Source: Azolla pinnata
Lineage: Eukaryota; Streptophyta; Polypodiopsida; Salviniales; Salviniaceae
Reading direction: 5' to 3'
Assembly: GCA_037176905.1 (NCBI GenBank)
Contig: JBBBWG010004447.1
Coordinates: forward strand, 29,677 to 93,676
DNA length: 64,000 nt
Shown here: in pieces, positions 46,437-58,401 of the stretch
Layout of the letters: every line of letters begins with the position of its first letter
Position numbering within the stretch: the stretch's first letter is position 1
Position numbers and translations under genes: made by a program
Notes under the pieces: generated by a model
Database searches by the model: none
What the model saw: only the letters and a program-made list of their open reading frames with translations
What the model was told of the DNA's origin: nothing

Positions 46437-46945
46437 CCCCAACATGTAAGGTTGTGTTTGATTATCGGAGCTACTTGGGTATTGTGGTTACAACTGGAGA
46501 GCCTGGAGCTTGAGAAATGGTTTCCAACACGTGAGGTTGTGTCCGATTGTCCGAGGTACTTGGGTATTGTAGTTAAAAGCTGGAGAGCCCGGAGCTTGAG
46601 AAATGGTTTCCAATATGTGAGGTTGTGTTTGATTATCTGAGGTACTTGGGTATATTGTGGTTACAACTGGAGAGCCTGGAGCTTGAGAAATGGTTTCCAA
46701 CACGTGAGGCTGTGTCCGATTATCTGAGGTACTTGGGTACTGTAGTTAAAAGCCAGAAAGCCCGGAGCTTGAGAAATGGTTCCAACACGTGAGGTTGTGT
46801 GTGATTATCTGATGTACTTGGGTATTGTAGTTAAAGTTGGAGCGCCTAGAGCTTGAGAAATGGTTTCCAACATGTAAGGTTGTGTCTGATTATCTGAGGT
46901 ACTTGGGTATTGTAGTTAAAGTTGGAGAGCCTGGAGCTTGAGATA
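46437..46945. repeat. About 86-bp tandem repeat with G-box motifs, 6 copies
   Basis: Units run from ttgagaaatggtttccaaca through cgtgaggttgtgtccgatta to tctgaggtacttgggtattg and ttaaaagctggagagcccgg. Early copies alternate between two variants (ttacaactggagagcctgg versus ttaaaagctggagagcccgg), so there is a two-unit higher order of about 173 bp; the last copies are a third variant. CACGTG occurs at 46528, 46701 and 46786. A diverged copy lies at about 47224-47310. It sits between the divergent AAA and TAF15b genes. Confidence 0.93.
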
Positions 46946-47427
46946 TGGTTTCTTTATTCGATGGGCTCTATGGAGTTGTCTCAATGTATCTATGTAGGAT
47001 AAAAGGAAAGTTGATTTTTTTGCTAGTTTTCACAATTATATTGTATAAGAACCTAGATTTATGTCATTTCGTATTTTAGCACTTTAGAAGGTTAACCTTG
47101 CCACATTGCCACTTTTGAAGTAGTTTTGATAGCAATGGTTTCTTTGTATTGCTATGTTATTTTAATACAAACATACATTTATAGAAAAAAAAACAAGAAT
47201 AAAAAAAAGGTTTTACCAACCCCATCATATAATGTTGTGTTTGATTATCTTAGGTACTTACTTAGGTATGTGGGATAGTTTGAGCTTGAGGATTAGTTTC
47301 TTATTTAATGTGTTTTTTGGATTATCTCAACAAATGTAGGATAAAAGGGAAGTTGAATCTGGTTGATGCATTTCGTTTATCTTGGATGGAGTGGCCAAAA
47401 ATTAGATAGAGGGATGGTTTGTCTGCA

Positions 47428-47549
47428 TTTGGGTCACCTCTTTGGTGTTGATATTACACTATCTCAAAAGCGATTAGATTTGGGTCACCTCTTTGGTGTT
47501 GATATTACACTATCTCAAAAGCGATTAGATTTGGGTCACCTCTTTGGTC
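47428..47549. repeat. 51-bp tandem repeat, 2.4 copies
   Basis: The unit tttgggtcacctctttggtg + ttgatattacactatctcaa + aagcgattaga starts at 47428, 47479 and 47530 (partial). The copies are practically identical, so the duplication is recent. Confidence 0.95.
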
Positions 47550-47559
47550 GTTTATTACT

Positions 47560-48480
47560 CATCTCAATGAGGTACAGACAATAATAATTCCGATGATTTT
47601 ATATTTTTCGCCTTTGTTACCATAGACAAAAACAATAGAAGAAGCAAACATGTCGGCTAGTGCTATAGCCCTTTTTGCAGCTGAAAATGGTCCTATGAAA
47701 CTACAACTTCGGACGATACTACCCAATGCATCAAAATATTCATACTTAAAACACTTGAGCCTTTCAATTGACAACATCTTCTATTGATAATCATTGTTGT
47801 ATTATGATCTCATGCTATAAGTTTAGTCTCACATAAATTTTACATTCTGCATACTTGAGCAATAGATCATTACATGTTCTATTATTAATTGGTGTCTTAC
47901 CTTAGATGAATAAGAACCACCAATAACAAAATGGTTGTATTTATCAAGATTAATGGTATCGAAATAAAATGCATCCTCGCATTGTGTTCGGTCAATCATC
48001 ACTAAGAAGGGAATCACATTTGCATGTGGCTTGATCTTCAATTTTTTATTTTTTTTCGCACATAAAGGTTATCAAGTTCCCATAACTCTCGAATGTAGTA
48101 TCTTCCTTGTAATGTTTCTTTTGGGGTTTATGTTGCACTCACTACAACCTTGGTTTTTTTAGTATTTTAAGAGGAGGCGATTCGAGTAGAGGTAAATCTG
48201 AACTCGAATCTTTATCCACATCGTTATTGTATGAGTCTTCAAAAGCAGCAAGACCCGAAATGAAAGGGTGCAATGTTGTGATCATATTATCAAAGCTAGA
48301 CATAATTTGTTGAAGCTCGACAAGTTTAGAACACGATACAACAAGTCTTCGCTCGAAGACAAGTATTGAACGTTTTTTTGTTAAACATCTTAACTTTCAT
48401 TATCAAAATTTGGGAGTTATCATCTTCATAGTCAACATGCAACAATCTCTCATACGAGAAGACGTGTATTACTTCCTAGT
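47560..48480. other. Intergenic, no gene recognised
   Basis: Two minus frames (47777-47559 and 48041-47829, 72 and 70 residues) look somewhat protein-like but match nothing I can name and lack neighbours in frame. They could be scraps of a transposon or host gene fragment. AT-rich throughout. Confidence 0.35.
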
Positions 48481-49165
48481 ATTACTTGTACCTAATCTCT
48501 CTCTTTCTCTCTCTCTTTTCTTTTCTCAAACTCTTGCTTAACCTAAGCTAGATTAGTAATGAGATTTGAACTTTAGTTCAAATCTCATTACTAATCTAGC
48601 TTACCCTAAGTCTCGGCTGCCTACTGCTACCACTTCTAAACTAATGCACACACACACACACACACACTCTCTCTCTCCCTCTCTTTTGCCTTGTTTACTA
48701 TTGTCGAACAAATAGAGTTCAAATCTCACTGCTACAGCTTCTAAAGCAATGAACTACTTCACTGCATATCTCTCTCTCTAGAGTCTAAAACTCTGTCTCT
48801 TCTTTTTATCGTAATCCACAAGCTTGCCCTAACGGCAAGTTAAGTTAGGTTGCTTGCATTCTGAACCAGAGTTTGAATCGTATTACAATTTAAACCACTT
48901 TCGAGCTTTCTGAACTATTACGATTCATATCTCTAAATACTTGCTCATCGAGCGACTTTTCCAATTGGGTTACACCCATTTCACTACATATACACACACA
49001 CACACACTCACACTCACTCACTCACTCACTCTCTCTCTCTCGTAATCCAGCTTACCCTAAATAAAGTCTTGGCTACAGCTATATACAACAAACCATAGTT
49101 CGAATCGCACTTCTGAACTACTGCACTGCTTCACTACAGATCTCTCCCCTTCTCTCCAGATTCAG
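48481..49165. repeat. Diverged short repeat family with B-box-like words and CT/CA microsatellites
   Basis: Four related blocks near 48575, 48718, 48868 and 49098 each contain a gttcaaatctcactgc-like word (gttcgaatcgcac, gtttgaatcgtat), followed by ctgctac/cttctaaact text and a ctctctct or cacacaca tract. The word resembles the RNA polymerase III B box of tRNA-derived SINEs. Copies are too diverged to define ends. Confidence 0.4.
48544..48603. repeat. Perfect 29-bp inverted repeat with a 2-base loop
   Basis: The left arm 48544-48572 (taagctagattagtaatgag...) and right arm 48575-48603 are exact reverse complements separated by tt. Transcribed, it would give a perfect hairpin; as DNA it is a near-perfect palindrome. 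It lies in the repeat-rich region upstream of the TAF15b gene. The right arm includes one of the B-box-like words. Confidence 0.97.
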
Positions 49166-49225
49166 CTACACAAACACTCTTCGTTTCGGGTGGAAAACAC
49201 ACAAATGTATTCCCAAATGTGCGTA

Positions 49226-49226
<1 letters not shown>

Positions 49227-49258
<32 letters not shown>

Positions 49259-49259
49259 A
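49227..49259. repeat. (CAA)n microsatellite
   Basis: About eleven caa/aca trinucleotides in an uninterrupted row, upstream of the TAF15b gene. A (CTT)n run follows at 49402-49437. Confidence 0.95.
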
Positions 49260-49456
49260 GATTACAAGCAAAACATAAAAGTTTCAAAACCCTCTTCTCA
49301 ACAAAATAATTCATTCCGACACAAAACATACACACACTCTCTCTCTTCTTTCTTCTCTCTCTAGACACATTTTTTAGGGTTTTGATGGTCTCTGTTTTCT
49401 ACTTCTTCTTCTCTTCTTCTTCTTCTTCTTCTTCTTCCTTATCTCTGCTATTCCTT

Positions 49457-49513
49457 CCTAACCCTAACCCTAACCCTAACCCTAACCCTAACCCCCCCCC
49501 CCCCCCCCCCCCC
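49457..49513. repeat. (CCCTAA)6 followed by a run of 22 C in the TAF15b 5' region
   Basis: Six near-perfect cctaac/ccctaa units (TTAGGG type on the other strand) run straight into 22 consecutive cytosines (49492-49513), only 52 bases before the TAF15b start codon. A lone ttttttagggtttt lies at about 49371-49384. The six-base unit differs from the seven-base TTTAGGG type near the PPR genes. The G-rich strand could fold into quadruplexes. Confidence 0.95.
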
Positions 49514-49565
49514 TTCTCCCCCATCCGTCGCCTCCGCGTTTTCCTCTCTGCCTGCGCTCCCATCC

Positions 49566-52500
49566 ATGTCTGGCGACGATGGCGGAGGTTACGGATCTTA
49601 TGGCGGCGGTAGAAGTAAGACCTCTTTCTCCTTCCTTCGTCTCCTTCAGCGGCGTGGCGTTTTCTCTGAGCTTCTCCTTGTCGCGTGTCTTTCGCGCAGG
49701 CGGCGGCGGCGGCGGTGGCTATGGCGGCGGCGGCTACGGTGGAGGCGGCCGTGACAGACGGCAAGGCGGTGGAGATGGCGGCGGCGGCGGAGGCCGTGGC
49801 GGAGGCCAAAGAGAAGGAGATTGGACGTGCCCTAATGCAAGGTTAGTTATCGATTCTTTGCCATCGCAGCCTGTAATCTTTGCGCTGCGTCTTGCTGTTG
49901 CTCGCTACTGGAAGGAAGGCTTGGATATGTCGCAGACCGCCTGCTTGCTTAGGAAATTCTACTGTTTGACAGCGAGACTGCTCACTGTCCTTTGGTGGAG
50001 CGATACCGTTCTCCGCACGAGGCTTGACAGATATTTTGCAGTTATGTAAACAAAAAATGCGCGCACAATGTTCCCAAGTTTGCATTTTAGCGCGTTTGAT
50101 AGATAAGGTTTAAATCTGGTTGCTTTCTGAACCTGCAAATTACCTCGAATACTCCAAGATCCGATGCACTACCTGAGCTCTGCACTATGTCTGCCGTACA
50201 GAACTGGTCAGCAATCTAGTGTTTTTCTTCATCTGATTCGTAATGGAACCTTCAAGTGGGAACATGTGATGCATCAAATGTTTCGTCTGTCTGTTTAGCT
50301 ATCGTGTGTGGTTGCCCGAATTTGTGAACGATTTAGGCTTTTCTTGGATCCACCTGTCGAACTTACACCTATCGCTTTGCTGGCTCTCTGTGATATCCCA
50401 ACAGTTTTCTGGATGCAGAAATTTGGTGAGAAATCTACTTGCTTTTTGATTCGTCTATGACCAAAAGATTTGATTTTTCGTGAATTCCTTGCTTAATTCA
50501 TTGGTTTTGAGTTCCCCTGTCGTAGAGTTTCATAGATGTGATGCATCCGTCTCTCGGTTTACTTCTCTCTTTGATTCCGGAATCTCATTCTAAATCATGA
50601 GAGTTTCGAATTCCCGTGTCATGAGGAGTTTGTAAATGTGATGCATCATCCCTCTATTTCTCTTTGTGATGCCTGAAACTTCAGCCATGTCATGAATGGT
50701 TTCCTCCTGTGTAGTTCCAGTCTGATTTTTCTTTGTTATTTGAATTCAGCTGTGGGAATGTGAACTTTGCAAGGAGAGTGGAGTGTAACAAGTGTGGGGC
50801 TGGGAAGCCTAGCGGTGGTGGCCAGACAGGATCGGGTGGATATGGCGGAGGTGGTGGAGGAGGTGGTCGAGGTCATAGGGGGGGTTCCTATGGGGGAGAT
50901 GGATATAATGCCCAGGCTATGGCTGGAGGAGGAGGAGGAGGCGGTGGTGGTAACTACAGGCAAGGAAACAGCGATTACGGTAACCAACCTGCAGGTGGTG
51001 CTTATGATTATGGCAGTGGTGGGAGAAATCAATATCCAGGTAGTGCACCACCAGCTGGAAATGCCTATGGAGGTCAAACAGGGGCTCCTAGGGGAAGCTA
51101 TGGAGGTGGTGGAGACCCTGCTGGAGAGAGTAGGGGAGGCAGAGGAGGATACGTTGGCGATAATAGGGGAGGCAGAGGAGATTATGGTGGGGACAATAGG
51201 GGTGGCAGCAGAGGGAACTATGGATCCGAGAATCGTGGTGGGGAATATGGAGCTGCTGGTGGTGCAGAAACAGTCAAAGTGAAGCAATGTGATGAGAATT
51301 GTGATGACAGGTGTGACAATGCAAGGATATACATTACAGGCCTACCATTAGATGTCACCATTGACGAGTTACGAGAACTTTTTGGAGGCATTGGCCAGGT
51401 AACACTGGAATACCTTACAAATGTCTTACTGGTGTCAAATGCTTTCTGATTCCTTGTTGTAGTTATTAGCTCTTTCTCCATGTCATATGCGACGACATCT
51501 GTGTTTGGGTATATTGGTTATGCTTGAGACTTGGTTAAGGTATATATTCTGATTTTATCAGTACTACAGCTGTACAGCGGTTCGGTGAGGCTTGCCAAGT
51601 TCTGTTATCATTATCTATAGGCTGATTTTGCGTTTAACAAGCAATACACATTGCCTTCATATTAAATTCCCGTTTTGTCAAATTTAAAGCATGTTTCCAC
51701 TTTCATGAAGCATATGCATCGTCAATTTGAGAAGGTATTTGCCTTTGAAGAATCACCTTTATATATGTTTCTAGACTGTATTAAATTCTCTCAGTATGTT
51801 GTCATTAATTCAACGGTGCAGAGGTATAACACATATTTCAGCACACTAGATTATTTACTGCGAAGTAGGTATAAGTTACATTAGCTTCCTGCACAAATAC
51901 CCATTTTTAAACCATGTCCGTAAGTCTTAATCCAATTTATGGAGGACTGTAGATGAAACTCTTAGTGCTGTAGCTGAATCTCAACCACAAGCTAGTCTGT
52001 ACTGCAATGTGAACCTGGCACAGGTAAGACAATCATTCCTTCTAAAATTTAAAAGGAAAGGATGCATAGGAGATGCGGGGTGTCATAACACCCCTGTTTT
52101 TGTCATACTAATGGAAGGCTTTTTATGATCTCTCCTGATGACCTCGCAGATCTTTGCATCCTGCTTGATCTTTGTATCCTGCTTCTGGATAAGGCAAGTG
52201 TAGGTGATTCAGGTTGGTAGAACCCTTCCCTTTTGGTCGATGGGAGATTCTCATTGAGGACAGTTGCTCCGCATTAGATGATGTTTATGACAAGTTTTTC
52301 ATCACAGATTTTAGCGTGGTGAAGTGAATGGGGATGTGGTTCAGTTGTGTTTGTTGCACTTGCAGGAGTTTTCGCTTGTTGTCTTTGATTGACTGTGTGC
52401 GTTCACTCATTGCGGATTACACAACGGTTTGTTCTCAGAAGTCTGGAATATTCGTCTGATGTAGGTGAGTCATAATAAGTAGGTTCAAAACCAGATTTTC

Positions 52501-53664
52501 TGTTGTATAAAATTGCATTCGAGAAGAAAGCACATGGATGTGGTAGATCCAGTGCTTGAAGGTTTGGATATGTGATTGGGTGGTATGTTGTTGTCCCGAC
52601 GTAATAGTCTTGACAGTTCGTATAGGTTATATTTGATCCTTGATTGAGCCATGGTTTCATTTGATCGTTGACTGTGCAATGGTTTTGATGTTCTGCAGTC
52701 TTCTATGAATTTCTTTTAACGTTTGCTTATTGCCATGATCGTGATGTACTTTATTTTGAGAGCACAGGGTCTGGTGGGAACCTGTGTTACACTCTTGGTT
52801 GCCTGATTTGCGGCTGGTGTTACAGGTTGCAAGGATTAAGCAAAAACGTGGATATAAAGACCAGTGGCCTTGGAACATAAAAATCTACACAGATGCTTCT
52901 GGCCAAAACAAAGGGGATGCTGCACTCGTCTATGAAGATCCTTCTGCTGCTCACTCTGCTGGAGGATTCTATAATGGTATGAGATCTCAGTACCATTAGC
53001 ACCCATGTTGGAGCTGATTAGAATTTTAAATTCTTGGGAGGTTATTAACTGTTGTTGACAAATGCTTATACCATTTCAAAACGTTTGTGTGTTGTTATTA
53101 CATTTGTTTTACATTTAGATTATATATTGAGGGGTAATCAAATCAAGGTATCAATGGCGGAAAAGTCTGCTCCAAGGCCAAGTGGAGGTGGATACCAAGG
53201 GTAAGTAACATCTTTGGGTTTGGATGTTTTATAGGGTAAAGGTAGAAGGCATGATTAGACTGCCACCATCTATTTCTCATGCTATATTTGCTAGTAGTAT
53301 GATTCATCGATAGAAATCTTCTAAACAAATTCACGGTTTTAATAAATAAGCAAAATCCTCCACAAATTTTGTGGGAAATAGAAGCTATCCATTTTTTTTT
53401 TTTCAAATCTGTTGTGTGTCAGAGTTTGCATCATGTTAGATATGCTGCTAATATGATTCATCTCAAACTATAATAGAAGTTTTTTTCAAAGATTTAGTCT
53501 CGGAGCTGACTGGCTTTCAAATATAATCATATTCTGGAACAATGGCATCTTATGTTTTTTACAGACATGGTGGAGGCGGAGGACCAGATAGGCGCTTTGG
53601 GGGTGGAGGTGGTGGAGGCGGAGGAGGAGGAGGTGGTGGTGGCCATCGATCTCGGCCGTATTGA
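49566..53664 (+). CDS. TAF15b: TAF15b-like RNA-binding protein (RanBP2 zinc finger, RRM, RGG), 6 exons
   Basis: Homologue of plant TAF15b, a FET-family (FUS/EWS/TAF15-like) nuclear RNA-binding protein. Exons: 49566-49614, 49700-49841, 50750-51398, 52826-52976, 53119-53200, 53565-53664; 390 residues. A Gly/Tyr-rich N-terminal tail leads to a RanBP2-type zinc finger at about 57-80 with Cys60, Cys65, Cys76 and Cys79 (DWTCPNASCGNVNFARR, then VECNKC), split by intron 2. A long Gly/Arg/Tyr-rich low-complexity segment follows, then a KVKQCDENCDDRCDNARIY block. The RRM at about 254-344 has RNP2 IYITGL and RNP1-like GDAALVYED, with KQKRGYKDQWPWNIKIY typical of plant members. The protein ends in a Gly-rich tail and HRSRPY, the same end as I recall for Arabidopsis TAF15b. 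Expected roles are transcription, RNA processing and condensate formation. It is divergent from the AAA gene, about 3.7 kb apart. Confidence 0.95.
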
Positions 53665-56600
53665 AGTTTGATTATTTCCGGAACAATTTGTAGAGCTTCA
53701 AGCAAAAGATTCATGGCCTTCTTTGTCCACAGGAAGAATCAAGTTTCTGATATGCGTAGTTCCTTTTTTTTTGTAGCTGAGCTCGCACAAATATGTTTGA
53801 TTGTTTAGTTCATTGAAATCTTGTATCAGACTAGCTACACTTAAAAAAGAAATTGGACATGATTTGGTGGTACCAGATTAGGGATCATTCAATTCATTAG
53901 GCATGTGATGTGTTGTTAACCTGTTGAAATGAACCGTATGCTATGAATCGATATCATAAGCTTTGAGGCAGGGTTTGTGCTACTCAAAAAGGCAAAGCTG
54001 TCGACTGGAAGCATCCCTTGATGCAGAGGTACTACTACTACTAACATACAGTTTAGACTTGTATCGATACAAGCGTGATTGAATTGTTAATTCACTCTCA
54101 GCTTATGGAGAAGTATGGTGATGAATGTGATCATGGCTTAGGTGCTTCTGGAATGCTACTACTACAAGGCTTTTGTGTTTTGGATATGATCTGATGTTAA
54201 AATCATAGTTTGGGGTTTAGGGCTTAAGGTTTTTACAGCACTTAAGAGATTCTCTTCCAATCACACTGTTTTTATGAGTTCTTCTAATGTCTTTTCATCA
54301 GTGAAGCTAGGCAGAGATCATGTTGAAGTAAAGTTGGTAATCCACCTGTTGTGCTCTTGTCATCAAGAGCGATCAATCTGATTATATGGGAAGTGTCCAG
54401 GAATATATAGCGTCGTTTCGAACCGATGAGAATCGTTATGGCATCTCTCTTCATGGGCGATCGTTGAACATCGGGAGAGGACTATTTCAAGGGAAACTCC
54501 ATGAGAATGGATGAGGAATCTGATACCCACTCGTCCGTGGTGGGGAAAAGGAATAGTTTCTCCCATGATCTTTATGTATTTGAAGTCGGAATGGGATCGA
54601 ACCCATAGCCCTTACGCTGATTACATGGTCTACAACAAATGGGCTCAAACATTAATTATTATTGTCCATTTAGCCTTGGATGAATGGGAATCGGAATCAG
54701 TTCCAGGTTGCGCAGATCCTTAAAACAAACAAAACAAAACAAAACGATTGCTGTTCTACTCGTCTTTTCTGCACGAATGATCACATCGAAGGGCTCTAGA
54801 GTGGTGGCCTCAAACTTGCTCAAAGAGGAATAAAGACAAAACAAACCACCAAAATAATCAAAGCATTTCGACCCACAATTGTTTCTTCTTTACATGCACC
54901 CAAATCCAGCTTCTTGTTTGTTTATATACTAAGAAGCCTCTCCATTTCCTTTTTTTGTTTTCCTTCCATGTGGGATATGTCTATGGATGATGATTGATTC
55001 AAGCTCCTCTTAAAAAAAAAAAACAGTTAAAAATTGCGGCGTCGAATCTCTCCTCTGACAACACTAACAGGAAGGATATCATCAAGGGAAAGCAGAGAAG
55101 AAGTGGGAGGAGGTTCCTTATTATTATTATTATTATTTTCTCGGTCGTTCCGTGCCGAGTGGCTGTCCATCCTGTGAAGAAAAGAATGTCAAAAAACCTG
55201 AAAAAGCACGCGTGCAATGCACGTCGATCGGATCTAGTCGACCAAACGATTCTGGCATCGGATGCTCTGCTTCTGCTGATTGCCCCATGTCCCATGTTCC
55301 AGCTCTCCAATGTTAGCGAGAATCGTTTTATGCGGGATGGTGGGCTGTAAAAGGGGGGGATTCGGAAGAGAATGAGTGGTCGAGATTCCTTTTTAAGATC
55401 CCAGGTGTCTAGGGGCCAAGCAATATCGCGGAGCCTCTGTATCTGACGATCTTCTCTCCAGATCAAGCGTTTCTTTTGTCGTGTGCGATCTGTGTAATCG
55501 ACAATTCTTGAGGCAGATCGATTCTACCTATTCGCGATCTTTGTGCGCAAATATTCCTCGTCATGCATGCAAGAACTACCTCTTATCATCAAAGGAAAAC
55601 ATGTCATTGTGCTTGGGTGAGATATCTCCACCTCATAAACGATTCCGTCATTTAATGAGGGAATGTCAGTGGGATTAGGCCCCAAATTAATGCTCGACAA
55701 AAACGAATCCCTCGCTAAATCTGACTGTTGGTTGGCTGATCCCCCTCCGCCATTGAACGTAACGGATAGCTCCATGTTAACTGCCCACAAGATCTGTGTT
55801 TCTCTCGAGAATTCTTTGCAGCTTGCGGTCTTTAAAAGCTTCTTATCTTAAGGTTTTATCACTAGATTGCTCTCTTTTAAGAGACATGTGTGCTGGACAT
55901 TGACAAAGCAAAGGATTTGTCCAACATTTATTGCACACAGTGATCCACACACTTCTTTAGCGGGCAAAGCGATGACGATGACGATGATAGCGACAATGTT
56001 ATTGATGATGATGATGACAAGGACAATGAGAGCTGATGAATGGGGAGTAAGAGCATCTGTGCGGGTACTAACAATTGTCAAGACACCACCTTCTTCCAAT
56101 AGGATCTTATACCGCCAGAAGAATGAATGAACAAACTTGGAAGTTGGAATGATCGTTCTTTTGTTGGGAGTTTCGTTAGAGTTTAATATCGTAAGGAGCA
56201 CCTCAAAGGAAACTACAATAGATGATCCAAAGACCTCTAGGAGAAAATCAGAGCAAGACAAATCCAGCCTCGACAAAGCTCACCGGAATGATTGCTTCCA
56301 CCACTATGGTAACAAAAAAAATGCAACAAACTGTTCGAGGTTAAGAGAAAACAATAATGGATTTGTCAAGCAAAAATCTAACACACTATATAGAACCACA
56401 AAACACTTTATGCTTGAAAGAATCAGAAGATACTAAAGAAGAAGAAGAAGAAGAAGAAGAAGAAGAAGAAGAAGAAAAGAAACTATGTTAGTGATAAATA
56501 AAGGTGATTATAAGAGCATTGAAGATTGACATTAAACCACAATAGTTCACTTTGGTTGATGATCACAACTTATATAATATAAATAAGCTTAACAACTTAA

Positions 56601-56715
56601 CATTCATGCTAATATGCTATTTGGTAGTCGTGTGTAAGTGCGTAAGTTTGTGCACAACAATAAATTTATTGTATTCTTAATGCCATTTGACAATCATGCG
56701 AGAAAGCATGACTAG
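53665..56715. other. Intergenic, no gene recognised
   Basis: The first few hundred bases are probably the TAF15b 3' UTR. A telomere-like gggtttagggct occurs near 54214. Several frames of 60-155 residues (for example 54999-55466 on -, 55848-56276 on -) have no familiar motif and overlap frames on the other strand. No transposon domain was seen. GC content is moderate around 54400-56300, so a short unrecognised gene cannot be excluded. Confidence 0.4.
56436..56476. repeat. (GAA)n microsatellite
   Basis: About thirteen gaa trinucleotides in a row. Confidence 0.95.
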
Positions 56716-56719
56716 TGGC

Positions 56720-57010
56720 CATTTTGCAGGCTCTAGTTGGGTATGCTGAGACATGTGGCCGGCCATGCATACAAGCCATGACATGTGTCATGAGGCAATG
56801 TGTGGATGACCATGGTGTGAGTTAGGGGGAGGGCTATATAAGAGCCCTTTTGGCTGGGAGGAGAGGACACACTAACGCACCCCTGAGAGCAGGCTCTCAG
56901 CTCGACTGTGTATGTTGAATGAAGGCGAGCGTGAGAGTTGGAAATTGGTCGTGAGATTTGGTATCAGAGCCGGAGTGCTTGGAACCTGTAGACGGAACGA
57001 CATTTGAGGG
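56720..57010 (+). repeat. LTR remnant with tRNA-Met primer binding site
   Basis: A promoter-like ctatataagagccc near 56838 lies about 120 bases before tggtatcagagccgg (about 56960), a good match to the initiator tRNA-Met primer binding site. The DNA before it has repeated catgtggcc/catgacatgtg words like other LTRs here. No matching polymerase follows, so this is an LTR-plus-leader scrap. The family is uncertain. Confidence 0.6.
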
Positions 57011-57949
57011 GAAACACCGCAACATCAAGTAGTGGTGTCGTGTTGTATGATATCGAATATTCACGTGAGTCGGGTGATTACCACTAGGGTTCTGGACGAG
57101 GAGAGGAAGAGATTGGTGAAAAAGAAAGATTAAGAAGATTTTCTAAGAATTTTATTCATTAATCTTGGAGATCCTCTCCGACAAGATGATGTCCGAGGCT
57201 GCCAGCAAACCTTGTTTATATATTCTCTCTCATGCACACTTATCGTGCATGTATGCTTTTTCTTTTGTGGTATGCATGTGACGAATGCTTTTCTTATCTA
57301 TGAATAAATTAATATTATTTGTGAGTCATTAGTATAATGGGAAACTTAGAGTTCAATAACTTGGAGGGATATTTTCCTTTGTATTATACTCTTAGTACTC
57401 GTTCTTTTATTTTACTAATTTTTATATTTATCCTCGTGTTCTTACTATTTGGAAAGGGTGTACCGTGTATATTGTGTACACTATGACACTCATCCCTTAT
57501 AAACTTGCACATCCTTCGATATTTATCGAATTTTAGGAGTTCATCTAATCTCACGTCTTTGTAGCATATAATTCAAGTTTCTTTTTTGTTCGAGTAATAA
57601 AAATCCTCCTGCACCGATTTAAAGTTTTTCACGGGTCCCTTTCATGAAGGTATGTCCGATATCCACAACTTTCTGAAGTATTGGATCTCCCACAACTTCC
57701 TTTCTTTTCTCGATGTTTGCCGGGAGTGGTTCCGTTGTTAGTTTCACTTATTTGTCCACGGTCTTGTATTTTGTGCAGATCATCCCATCTTTCCCGCGGA
57801 GCCTATTGGGCTCCATTTCTGCAATGATATTGTACATTTCAACTATTTTAACCGGAACCACCCGATCCTCTATTTTATCTTTGCTCGAAATTTCTTCAAG
57901 TTGATGTAACGTGTGTCTGTAGGACACTTCCTCAATTACTCTTGTCACC
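57011..57949. other. Probable retroelement DNA, not resolved
   Basis: About 57011-57240 looks like the leader after the LTR remnant. A 66-residue minus frame at 57948-57748 is protein-like (Glu/Lys/Arg-rich) but unplaced; being next to gypsy gag on the same strand, it may be the following part of that fossil. No host gene was recognised. Confidence 0.35.
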
Positions 57950-58401
57950 TCTTCATCTTCTCTTACACAATTTAAGCATAGTCGATTTGCTCGACAACGT
58001 TATTTCTCTTCATCCGATAATAGTCCTCGTCATCGGGTCATATCAATATCTATTGGTGTTGGGATACCTCTTTGCCGTGGAATTGGGATAAGGCTATATA
58101 TTCTTGCCTTAGAGATTGCGTCATCACTGATGCATAAGTTGGCATAAATCTTGATCTTGTTTGCTGGTTAATCCCCTTGCCGTATGTAGTTGTGTGAATC
58201 TTGTTGATTGCTGTCGTTACACTATCCGCGTCTCTGAAGCAAGCCTTAAACTCTTTAATAAATTCTTCTAAAACTCTTTAATTAATTCTTCAAAGTTGTT
58301 GAGTAGAGGAGAATTTGCTTCTAACAATGGAGCAAATGATGATAATGTTACACCAGTCAATAAAATGCCTAGTAACTCGACTCGAGATGAATCTTTTGGA
58401 T
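57950..58401 (-). mobile_element. Ty3/gypsy fossil, minus strand: gag fragment
   Basis: Minus-strand reading from 58401 leftwards gives gag text closely related to that of the plus-strand gypsy element to the right (SPLLNNFEELIKEF here, SPLLNNFGEFIKEF there). Related zinc-knuckle-side text continues towards about 57960. It is broken several times. It stops exactly at the LTR of the plus-strand element, as expected if that element inserted into it. Confidence 0.75.

Noticed and set aside
49382-49612. 76-residue plus frame over the CTT, CCCTAA and C-run
   Set aside because: Pure low-complexity translation; the TAF15b ATG lies in another frame and is supported by the zinc finger.
50736-51287. 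183-residue Ser/Thr/Ile-rich minus frame
   Set aside because: Antisense of the Gly-rich exon of TAF15b.
55848-56276. 142-residue minus frame
   Set aside because: No motif, an Ile/Val run from a gat repeat, and a competing plus frame over the same bases.
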